NCBI RefSeq assembly: GCF_042611095.1
Contig: NZ_JBHFPV010000001.1
Coordinates: 1,488,001-1,552,000, forward strand
DNA: 64,000 bases
Source of the DNA: Meishania litoralis
Lineage (GTDB): Bacteria; Bacteroidota; Bacteroidia; Flavobacteriales; Flavobacteriaceae
Direction of reading: 5' to 3'
Both the position numbers and the translations under genes were made by a program. This document shows, one piece after another, positions 25,808 through 33,333 of the stretch; positions within the stretch are counted from its first letter, which is position 1, and each line of letters opens with the position of its first letter. Under the pieces are notes generated by a model. It saw nothing but the letters and a program-made list of their open reading frames with translations, ran no database searches and was not told the DNA's origin.

Positions 25808-27193
25808 TTATAATAATTTGAATTTTGCGGTAAAATGGCGAAGACTCAATATTGGCCCTTCATATATCAACTTTAATCCTTTCATTTCATGTCTCCGCTC
25901 GTAAACATCGGCTAAGGAATTGACCACAACATCCATATGCCTATTGGTATATACCCTTCTAGAAATTGAAAGCCTTACAAGATCCAGTTCAGGAAATGTC
26001 ACTTCCCCAGTTTCCGGATCTTTTTTGGAGAAAGCGCAAGACCCTAATTCTACTCCTCGCACACCACCGGTTCGATAGAGTTCGACTACCATAGCCTGAC
26101 CTGGAAACTCACCTTGCGGAATATGAGGATAGAATTTTCTGGCATCTATATAGACCCCGTGCCCGCCGGTAGGCTTGATAATCGGAACACCTCTCTTATG
26201 GAGTTCATCACCTAAATATTTTACTTGTTCAATGCGATATTCAAGATAATCTTCCTCTGTACCTTCATCGAGGCCAATGGCCAAGGCCTCCAAATCTCTT
26301 CCACTTTGCCCACCATAGGTGATAAAGCCTTCGTTAACGATTGCCAACAAGTTGAGCATGGGAACCAACTCTTTATGTCGCGTACATATAAATCCACCGA
26401 TGTTGACCATCCCATCTTTTTTTGAACTCATGACACATCCATCAGCATATGAGAACATTTCAAGGGTTATTTCTTTGACGGTCTTATGTTTATAACCTAC
26501 TTCGCGTTTTTTGATGAAGTAGCAGTTTTCGGCGAATCGTGCCGCATCGATCATAAACGGGATGCCGTACTTTTTTGCAATTGCAGATACCTCTTTTATG
26601 TTTGCCATTGAAACGGGCTGTCCACCATTTCCATTACAGGTTACCGTCATTATGATCAACGGAATGTTGTCCTTTCCTTTTTCATCGATCAAGGCTTTTA
26701 ATTTAGTGACATCCATATTTCCTTTGAAAGGATGGTCAAGGGTATTCGCTGTGCGACCCTCCTCCACGATAAGATCGACCGGAATTGAACCAGCTACTTC
26801 TGCATGCCCCTTAAAACTGTCGAAGTGCATATTTCCTGGTATGTAGCCTCCATTTTTTGCGTAAAGTTGTGACATGATAAAATCAGCTGCCCTGCCTTGG
26901 TGCGTGGGCTGCACATAGGGAAAACCTAAAATATCTTGGGCAGCCTTCTCGAATTTGAAGTAACTTTTGGCGCCTGCATAAGACTCGTCGCCCCTCATCA
27001 TTCCTGCCCATTGATTTGAGCTCATGGCCGTCGTTCCGCTGTCCGTCAACATGTCGATATAGACGTGCTCCGCTTTTAGCTTGAAAACATTGTAATAGGC
27101 ATCTTCAATCCATTTTTCTCTTTCTGCTCGGGTTGATTTTTTAATCGGTTCGACTACTTTGATACGAAACGGCTCGGCATTCAAAAATTTCAT
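25808..27193 (-). CDS. Tryptophanase / tyrosine phenol-lyase family PLP enzyme
   Basis: 461 residues, clearly a beta-eliminating lyase: AEPFRIKVVEPI start, IDMLTDSGTTAMSSNQWAG, PTHQGRAAD, ITYGGQSGRD, PLP-Lys in MSSKKDGMVNIGG, and LRHFTAKFKLL at the end. Features closer to tryptophanase than to tyrosine phenol-lyase are the Asp in MHFDSFKGH, VELGS where tyrosine phenol-lyase has an Arg, and the His in LRHFTAK. It would release ammonia and pyruvate from tryptophan or a related beta-substituted amino acid. First gene of the PTS operon, which is an unexpected setting; a substrate other than tryptophan is possible. Confidence 0.85.
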   Translation of the reverse strand: MKFLNAEPFRIKVVEPIKKSTRAEREKWIEDAYYNVFKLKAEHVYIDMLTDSGTTAMSSNQWAGMMRGDESYAGAKSYFKFEKAAQDILGFPYVQPTHQGRAADFIMSQLYAKNGGYIPGNMHFDSFKGHAEVAGSIPVDLIVEEGRTANTLDHPFKGNMDVTKLKALIDEKGKDNIPLIIMTVTCNGNGGQPVSMANIKEVSAIAKKYGIPFMIDAARFAENCYFIKKREVGYKHKTVKEITLEMFSYADGCVMSSKKDGMVNIGGFICTRHKELVPMLNLLAIVNEGFITYGGQSGRDLEALAIGLDEGTEEDYLEYRIEQVKYLGDELHKRGVPIIKPTGGHGVYIDARKFYPHIPQGEFPGQAMVVELYRTGGVRGVELGSCAFSKKDPETGEVTFPELDLVRLSISRRVYTNRHMDVVVNSLADVYERRHEMKGLKLIYEGPILSLRHFTAKFKLL

Positions 27194-27576
27194 GCAATAA
27201 TCTTTAATTGGTCTGATAACGGGTTTGGTTTGGGCAAAGATTTAATGTCATTCAAATGAAGGCCCTCGTAAATGTAATAAAACTTGACCAAACGTATCGA
27301 TAGAAAACCTTAGTCGCCGTAGTTGATGGGTTAGGGCCAAACAGTAATGAAAAACCACATAAGAATCAGGGTGACCGAATACCTCCAAGTTTTATAAAGT
27401 TTGTACATGGGGCAAATAAAGGTTCTTTGCGAACAAATATCGCCATTTTAAGCAATCAGATTTTAGATGGGATCTTTGAATAAGATAACTAAAATATTGT
27501 AAATTAGCCCGCTGCCTTTTTTAGCAATTACAGGCTATTCGGCGTCAAAAGCAAGCTCCTAGGGCAACAACAATAA
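27194..27576. promoter_or_regulatory. Divergent region between the PTS and GTPase operons
   Basis: 383 bases with no coding signal. It should contain both operon promoters. Rightward, TTTG at 27475-27478 and TAAATTAG at 27500-27507 (21-base spacing) approximate the flavobacterial promoter; match is imperfect. Leftward, a TAAATCTTTG-like stretch about 40 bases before the lyase ATG may be part of a -7 element. No regulator gene is nearby. Confidence 0.4.
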
Positions 27577-27945
27577 ATGAGAATTATGTCAAAAAACGAC
27601 CAAACAGTATTTAAGCTCAACGGCAAGGTCGAGGGCAATACCTCGAAGATCGAGACCATACGAAACTTGATATTCGGTGAAACCATCGAGGCTTATGATT
27701 CTGAATTCGAATCGCTCAAAAAAGATATACTCGACAAGAAAAAAGTGTTGGAAGATTTGATAGAGCAGGTCAGGAACGACCTTAACACCTCTATCGACAA
27801 TATCGCGACCGATGTGAACATCCGTATTACCGAAGTCGAAAAAAACCTGGAGAATAGGATCGATAATTTAGAGGATGATGCCGTAAACAAAAGAATGCTC
27901 GGCAAATTGCTAATTGAACTGGGCGAGAAGGTAAGCAAGAAATAG
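27577..27945 (+). CDS. Coiled-coil protein, first gene of the small-GTPase operon
   Basis: 122 residues, acidic/basic heptad pattern from about residue 45 to 105, so an extended coiled coil; no membrane segment or signal. The segment TIRNLIFGETIEAYDSEFES is reminiscent of N-terminal segments in bacterial proteins linked to OmpA-like/longin-like genes (recall of the family, not a search). The next protein starts with a similar KIEILKDILF segment. An ATG at 27586 is an alternative start. Followed after 20 bases by that gene. Probable scaffold or effector in the GTPase system; function not known. Confidence 0.75.
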   Translation: MRIMSKNDQTVFKLNGKVEGNTSKIETIRNLIFGETIEAYDSEFESLKKDILDKKKVLEDLIEQVRNDLNTSIDNIATDVNIRITEVEKNLENRIDNLEDDAVNKRMLGKLLIELGEKVSKK

Positions 27946-27965
27946 ACGGGCAAAAACTCCTCTTA

Positions 27966-28817
27966 ATGAACGAGAATGACAAAATAGAAATCCTTAAGGA
28001 TATCTTATTTACGGATGACCGTGAATTCGAGGAGAGAATATCCAAGAGGGTTGATATTCTAGAGCGTACCGTAAACGAGAAGAAAAAACTTTCAAAAAAG
28101 GTTCATCCTATCATAGAGCATGAATTGGAGGAGTTTACGAGAAGCATCCCCCAAACCTTGGGCCCGACAATTACCGCCACTTTAAAGGAAGAAATCAAGA
28201 ACCACAAAGATGAGGTGGTCGATGCATTGTATCCCGTACTGGGTAAAATGGTGAAAAAATATGTGGCCCAGGAAATGAAGCTGCTTTCGGAAAAAATAGA
28301 CGGCCAGCTGGGGTTCTTGAAACGCTGGAAAAGAAAGATCAAATCGTTGTTCTTTGGGGTAAGCGAAGATCAGCAGTTACTTGACGAACTTTCATCTGCA
28401 AAGATCGAACAGGTGTTGTTGATAGAAAAGGATTCGGGAATCTTAAAGGCAGGGTACACCAAATCGAAAACAATCGACGAAGAAATGATCTCGGGCATGT
28501 TCACCGCGATCAAGTCGTTCGTTGAGGATGCCTTCAATCAAAAAGGTCAAGAACTAGAACTGATTGAATATGAAAACTATCAAATACACCTGCAGAGCTT
28601 TGTAACGCATTATATTGCCGTTGTGATTTCCGGCAATTATTCACTTGGGGCCAAAAACAAACTTCAAGACCTTATCTTCGATTTTTACCATGGTTATATG
28701 GCCATGAACCTTGACCTTGTCTTTGAAACATTGAATGCCGAAAAAGCGGCAGTTCCTGTAGATAGGCGTCGCCTTGAACGAAAATTGGCCCAAAGTTTTG
28801 GCAATGCACAGATCTAA
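27966..28817 (+). CDS. Coiled-coil protein with longin/roadblock-like domain
   Basis: 283 residues. Residues 1-60 are coiled coil, 60-105 contain LGPTITATLKEEIKN then VVDALYPVLGKMVKKYV, 115-130 are very basic (RWKRKIKSLFF), and 145-245 form an alpha/beta domain beginning IEQVLLIEKDSGILKAGY and EEMISGMFTAIKSFVEDAF. The last part matches, as far as I recall, the N-terminal non-OmpA part of large proteobacterial and cyanobacterial OmpA-family proteins, which looks longin/roadblock-like. The OmpA domain is absent here. Longin and roadblock domains commonly bind small GTPases, and a Rab-like GTPase is encoded next with a 14-base overlap, so this is a candidate GTPase regulator or scaffold (inference). 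Confidence 0.8.
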   Translation: MNENDKIEILKDILFTDDREFEERISKRVDILERTVNEKKKLSKKVHPIIEHELEEFTRSIPQTLGPTITATLKEEIKNHKDEVVDALYPVLGKMVKKYVAQEMKLLSEKIDGQLGFLKRWKRKIKSLFFGVSEDQQLLDELSSAKIEQVLLIEKDSGILKAGYTKSKTIDEEMISGMFTAIKSFVEDAFNQKGQELELIEYENYQIHLQSFVTHYIAVVISGNYSLGAKNKLQDLIFDFYHGYMAMNLDLVFETLNAEKAAVPVDRRRLERKLAQSFGNAQI

Positions 28818-29301
28818 AAAACTGGTGGTTTTGGGCCATTTCGGGGTCGGCAAGACCTCGTTGATCAGAAGGTTCGTAAGCGACGTGTTCTCCGATAAGT
28901 ATAAAGTTACCATTGGGGTGCATATTACCAAAAAAGTGGTGGAAATCTCCGCAGGAAACTCGGTCTCACTTATTTTATGGGATTTAGAAGGAACCGATGA
29001 CATCACTACGATTAGGAATTCCTATCTTTTGGGAACCCATGGCGCCGTTTTCGTTTTTGATGTTACCCGACCGTCGACCTTTCAAAATCTGAACGAAGAC
29101 CTTAAGGTAGTTGCCGAGAAATTGCGATCCGTTCCGATAATCGTGGTTGGCAACAAAATGGATCTCGTAGATGCCAATGACTTGATAACCGTTCTTGGCG
29201 AGAACGATATTGCGTACGATTTTCTTTCAAGCGCAAAGACCGGAAGTGCTGTAGAGGACTTGTTTTACAAAATGGCGACCCTTTTACAAGAAGATGCTTA
29301 A
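28804..29301 (+). CDS. Rab/Ras-like small GTPase
   Basis: 165 residues from the ATG at 28804 (an in-frame TTG at 28774 would lengthen the overlap with the previous gene). All G motifs are visible: P-loop GHFGVGKT (11-18), switch I Thr in VTIGV, switch II DLEG in LWDLEGTDD, base recognition NKMD, and SAK in SSAKTG. The overall order VTIGV..., LILWDLEGTDD, AVFVFDVTRPSTF is Rab/Arf-like, not Era/Obg-like. The residue after DxxG is Thr, not the catalytic Gln of Ras. No lipidation Cys at the C-terminus, so membrane binding would need a partner. Overlaps the kinase gene by 8 bases. Confidence 0.92.
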   Translation: MHRSKKLVVLGHFGVGKTSLIRRFVSDVFSDKYKVTIGVHITKKVVEISAGNSVSLILWDLEGTDDITTIRNSYLLGTHGAVFVFDVTRPSTFQNLNEDLKVVAEKLRSVPIIVVGNKMDLVDANDLITVLGENDIAYDFLSSAKTGSAVEDLFYKMATLLQEDA

Positions 29302-30820
29302 CGAATACCGACAACGATTTATTAACGAAAGCCTACAGTTGATCTTGTTGGATAACGATAGTGTCGTGGTCGCAAGCGACAACAGTATTTTTCACGTTGC
29401 CCAAGGTGAGTCGATAACAGAATTGCATCCTTTTTTTGAGAGCGTACCGTCATTGATCGAAAGCGAAACAAAGGTTTTCAAGTTCTTATGCATCCACCTT
29501 TCCTTGCAGGGAGATTTTCGTATTGTAGACATTTCTATCAGTAAGGAAGAACCCCATGCCGTACTCGTAATTCACGATCTTACCGAACATTATGAGTCGT
29601 ATCAAAGTGCTGCCCAGGCAAGAAACGAATCGGTAATCAAGACCGAGTTGACTGTAATCAAGAACAATGAGTTGGAAGAACGTGAGCGCTTCAAAAATCT
29701 ATTTATCCAGAATTTCAGCCACGAAATCAGAAACCCTTTGACGAGCATAGTGGCAATAGCCAATATTCTATCTGATACCTCGTTGACGGACCAGCAACGA
29801 AAAATGCTCGATTTTTTACAGGAATCTAACGCCGCTCTCAAACTTATGCTCGAAGATATTCTTAGCCTTGGCGCAATTGAAAGTGGCAAGTTGCATTTGC
29901 AAGAAAAACCGTTTGATCTGACCAAACTTTTTCGGCTGCTTGAATTCACCTATAAAACGAAGACCAAGCAAAAAAATATAGAACTCGTCGCTGTTTTTGA
30001 TGAGCGAATTCCTGATTTTGTCGAAGGGGATCGACTGCGGTTGTACCAGATACTTACCAATCTGCTCGACAATGCGCTGAAGTACACCGATAGTGGTAAA
30101 ATTTCGTTTTCGTTATCCTTTAATCAGAAGTGGGCCAACAAGGTAAGTATCCGTTTCGAAGTCGCTGATACAGGGGTCGGTATTCCCGAAGAATCGTTGG
30201 AATCCATTTTCGAAAGCTTTACCCAGCTCGACGTTGGCCAGAACAAAGATGGCTCCGGTCTGGGGCTTGCCATCGTCAAAGGTTTGTTAGAACTGATGGG
30301 TAGCAAGATCAAAGTGACTTCACAAGTCGGCCAGGGCTCGGTTTTTTATTTCGACCTTTTGTTAAAATACCCACTGCATCCGGTTCAGGAAGCGCTAAAG
30401 GGAAGTACAAGTCCAATACAGGGCGATATCAAAAGAAAGGCCAAGGACAAAGTCAACCTTTTGGTCGTTGAAGATGATGAACGAATACAGACCTTAATTT
30501 TAAAAACTTTGGTTGACGCAGAGTTTTTTAATGTGGATATTCTTAATGATGGGGCCGATGTTTTGAAAGAATTGGTCAACAATCAATATAACATCATCTT
30601 GATGGATGTAGACTTGCCCAATATTTCCGGTGACCATCTAACAAGACTTATAAGGGAGTTCCCTTTCAAGAACATCAAGAACATACCCATAATCGGACTT
30701 ACCGCGAATGCCTTCAATGAGCAAATAACCTCCTATTTGGCTTCGGGAATGAACAAAGTATTGACCAAGCCCTTTGAAAAAGAAGATCTCATAAAGGCTA
30801 TACTTCGTGTTTTGAGATAG
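29294..30820 (+). CDS. Hybrid sensor histidine kinase with receiver domain
   Basis: 508 residues, cytoplasmic (no membrane helices). Residues 1-100 are a PAS-like input domain, 100-135 a coiled coil, H box FSHEIRNPL with His143, N box ILTNLLDNALKY (about 253-264), G1 DTGVGIPEES and G2 GSGLGLAIVKG (292-330), and a C-terminal receiver from 388 with DD and phospho-acceptor Asp438 in ILMDVDLPN and Lys in LTKPFEKED. No output domain, so it should hand on phosphate to another protein. The start overlaps the GTPase gene by 8 bases, indicating translational coupling; the input domain may sense the GTPase state (inference). Confidence 0.92.
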   Translation: MLNEYRQRFINESLQLILLDNDSVVVASDNSIFHVAQGESITELHPFFESVPSLIESETKVFKFLCIHLSLQGDFRIVDISISKEEPHAVLVIHDLTEHYESYQSAAQARNESVIKTELTVIKNNELEERERFKNLFIQNFSHEIRNPLTSIVAIANILSDTSLTDQQRKMLDFLQESNAALKLMLEDILSLGAIESGKLHLQEKPFDLTKLFRLLEFTYKTKTKQKNIELVAVFDERIPDFVEGDRLRLYQILTNLLDNALKYTDSGKISFSLSFNQKWANKVSIRFEVADTGVGIPEESLESIFESFTQLDVGQNKDGSGLGLAIVKGLLELMGSKIKVTSQVGQGSVFYFDLLLKYPLHPVQEALKGSTSPIQGDIKRKAKDKVNLLVVEDDERIQTLILKTLVDAEFFNVDILNDGADVLKELVNNQYNIILMDVDLPNISGDHLTRLIREFPFKNIKNIPIIGLTANAFNEQITSYLASGMNKVLTKPFEKEDLIKAILRVLR

Positions 30821-30921
30821 AAAACAAATTTTGTTTTGCTTATAGATTCCTTCCCTTAAATGTCGTTTTAAGCATTGACTCAAGATTAGTATAAAGGCAC
30901 AAATTGTAAGAAAATGACTAC

Positions 30922-30961
30922 AAATATGCTTTTTGTCGATGAAATATGCTTTTTGTCGATG
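30922..30961 (+). repeat. Perfect 20-bp tandem duplication
   Basis: The unit AAATATGCTTTTTGTCGATG occurs twice head to tail in the 258-base gap after the histidine kinase gene. No gene overlaps it. Could be a slippage product or a paired binding site. Confidence 0.9.
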
Positions 30962-31078
30962 AAAATAATCTCGAGTTCGTTTTTTCTTTCCTACCATCTG
31001 CTACTTATTAGTTTTAGCCGTTCTTATGAATCAAGAGATCCTTGACCGAACAAAAAGAACAGGCACTGAAGAACACTT

Positions 31079-31354
31079 ATGAACGGCATTGATAGTTCGC
31101 TTTTGGCACAAATTTTTTTCGGAACCAGTTTGGTGGTCTTTTTAATGGCCCTTTATATCATTTTACCCGGCTTTGTCTACGGAAAGCGCACGGTCTTGAA
31201 ACCTAAATTGGTCAATGCCATGTGGCTCAAGTTTTACGAAGGAACGATTGGAAGGATAAAAAGCAACTTGATAGGATTCAAAAAAAAAGAATTGATCGAT
31301 AATGTGAACTTGACCCATAATACTTTTAGAATAAAAGTGGCAAGGAAAATTTAA
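31079..31354 (+). CDS. Small single-pass membrane protein of unknown function
   Basis: 91 residues, not recognised. One strong membrane helix at about 8-33 (AQIFFGTSLVVFLMALYIIL) followed by a basic cytoplasmic tail of about 55 residues rich in Lys. Follows the kinase gene by 258 bases in the same direction; a link to that operon is not shown. Composition is protein-like and the frame has an ATG start, but with no family match in memory it stays hypothetical. Confidence 0.5.
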   Translation: MNGIDSSLLAQIFFGTSLVVFLMALYIILPGFVYGKRTVLKPKLVNAMWLKFYEGTIGRIKSNLIGFKKKELIDNVNLTHNTFRIKVARKI

Positions 31355-31515
31355 AGTAGGGCTATACTAACACTAACCATGTATGTTGTCCGATATCGAC
31401 CTTGTTTAAAATTCGATTTTTGAAATGCAGTTGCATAGTGGAGCCTATGCAATGAAAGATCGTCCAACTGAATTTGGTGATATAAAAGAGAGTTTTGATT
31501 AGTTAGGTTGGTTTG

Positions 31516-31542
31516 AAGGGCCCTGAGAACTCAGGGCCTTTT
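31516..31542 (+). terminator. GC-rich hairpin with T-rich tail
   Basis: Stem GGCCCTGA/TCAGGGCC with GAAC loop followed by TTTTG. It ends transcription reading through from the 91-residue ORF or from an unseen small RNA. Confidence 0.6.
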
Positions 31543-31581
31543 GATAATCGGAAAGAAAGTGTTGTGCTTAAAAAGAATGTG

Positions 31582-31668
31582 ATGCGTATGAGAAAATCTT
31601 TAGCGATCTTGGTTATTTTGATCGTGCTGCTCTTAATAGCAAAAATAGTTATGGAATCTTCCCATTAA
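31582..31668 (+). CDS. Tiny hydrophobic peptide (28 residues)
   Basis: ATG CGT ATG AGA AAA start, then an uninterrupted hydrophobic helix (SLAILVILIVLLLIAKIV) and a short polar end, stop TAA. This is the form of bacterial one-helix small membrane proteins. It lies just after a terminator hairpin and far from the next gene. Chance ORFs of this length are common, so support is limited to the clear topology. Confidence 0.35.
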   Translation: MRMRKSLAILVILIVLLLIAKIVMESSH

Positions 31669-31873
31669 GCTTTAAGAAGCTAAAAACTCGATATTCAATT
31701 TTGTGACAGTTCCCCTAAAGGGCATTTAGAACGTTTTTCTGAATGTCTTTTTTCGTTCGAATCTTTAGAACAAAATAGTTGGCCACAAAAGAATCAAGAA
31801 CGGTAAGTGACCATAAACTTAAGCGTGCTATGAAAATGCATGCGCATAGTTTCCATTCTTATATTTTCATCTG

Positions 31874-33274
31874 CTAATCGGTCAGGTCAAACCTGTCTTC
31901 CAACATTTTTATTGCATTGATCAGGGATCTGCCGTCATGATAGTTGGCCTTCCATATTTGGGCTTTCGCCCTGTTTTTTGCCTGGGGACTCGTATCAAGC
32001 CCTGCATCGTACCAACCACCGAACTCATGGTCGATCAAGTATGTATCGATATATTGCCATTGTTTTTTGAACAACTCGTAATAACGGTTTTCTTTCGGAT
32101 ATATTTTTGACATTAATAGCAGTGAGTTCAGTCCTTCTGCCTGTGTCCACCATACTTTTTCATTGTCCTCGATAGTTCGGTCGCCGGTCATTCCCCAATA
32201 ATAGCCTCCTTCATAAAACCCTCCTTTTTTGCGATCCCAACCCCAATCAAGGGCATGGTCTACCATTTTTTTTGCCTTTATCATTGTAGTCGAATCATTT
32301 TCCCTTTCCAAAACGCGGGAAGCTTCCAAAAGCAAAAAGGCGGTTTCGACATCATGGCCAAATGAAACATGGTCTAGGTAAAAATGTTGTTTTCGGTAGG
32401 TTTCTGAAGAATCGCTTAATGACACAGGTGTCCAATCCCTTTGTAGGTGCAGGGTCAAATAACCTTTTTCAGTTGTAATGGTATCTCGGATCAACAGAAG
32501 AAGTTCTTCCAATCGTTTTTTTACCAAAGGATCGGGCCAGACCTCGTAAAGTGCTGTAAAGCTCTCCATAAGATGTATCGACGAGTTTTGGTCCTTCCAG
32601 TCTTTTCGAATGAAATTGTCATAGTTCTTATCGTTTTGCTTTAAGTCGAGCATCCAGGAACCATCCATTTTCAATACATCAAAATAGCCTTTGTATTCAG
32701 GGTCGCGGGCATGTTCTTCCAACCATTGGAAGGTTTTTTTCGCAAGGTCAAGGGCTATGGTATCTTTTGAGACCTTGTAATATGTGGACAGCGCGTATAT
32801 GGCAAATGAATTTCCGTATGTACTTTTGCCCGTAGATAGCAATTTTAGTGAATCGCCGTCTATGCCAAATAGGGTATGGAAACCACCATTTTCTTGATCC
32901 CACATGCGGTCTTTCAGGAATTGGAAACCGTGTTTGGCAATTTGCTCATATTTTCGGTCTTGATAGAATATGGCCAAGGTTGATGCCGTCCAAACATGGC
33001 GGGCCTGGCTTACCAACATTTTGTTCTGCTTCCCTACTTTATTTCATTCACTATCAAAATCGGACCAAAAGCCACCCTGTACACTGTCTATGGCTTTAGG
33101 GTACCAAATCTCGGAAAGCCCATTTAAGGCAACTTGCAGTTCGCGCAATATTTCAGCTTCGTGTGATACGGGTTCGGGATGTTGTTGCCTACAGGAAAAA
33201 CAAAGTATATGACAAGAGAAGACCAAAACCACAGGGAAGCGCCGTAAAAGAGAAATTTCGCCTATGGCAATCAT
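31874..33274 (-). pseudogene. AGE-family sugar 2-epimerase lipoprotein, interrupted by TGA
   Basis: The frame starting at 33274 encodes a signal with lipobox (VVLVFSCHILCFSC) and the first AGE-family strand (LSEIWYPKAIDSVQGGFWSD), then hits TGA at 33044-33046. The same frame continues without shift into 381 more residues of an N-acylglucosamine/cellobiose 2-epimerase (alpha6/alpha6 barrel; SQARHVWTAS, WDQENGGFHT, YGNSFAIYAL, HVSFGHDVETAFLL, WWTQAEGLN, GGWYDAGLD, KANYHDGR). The TGA stands in a place where homologues tend to have Trp, so a single G-to-A change in TGG explains it. An ATG at 33019 could restart translation, but without signal peptide or first helix. Could be a real nonsense mutation or a sequencing error. 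Confidence 0.85.
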
Positions 33275-33333
33275 TTTGCTTGTTCTAGGTTCTAGATAAA
33301 ACTACTGAAAATTCGGAAAGGTAGGGTTTCGAA

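Larger units (their letters stand above)
31355..31873. other. Intergenic stretch with a hairpin and one tiny ORF
   Basis: 519 bases without a gene of normal size. It contains a terminator-like hairpin (31516-31542) and a 28-codon membrane-peptide ORF (31582-31668), listed separately. Nothing else recognised. Confidence 0.6.

Noticed and set aside
27194..27320. TnaC-type leader peptide before the tryptophanase-like gene
   Set aside because: No short ORF with a Trp codon followed by a suitable arrest-like end was found on the minus strand in this region.
33044..33274. Separate 76-residue lipoprotein gene
   Set aside because: It continues in the same frame into the AGE epimerase after a single TGA, so it is the front part of that gene.
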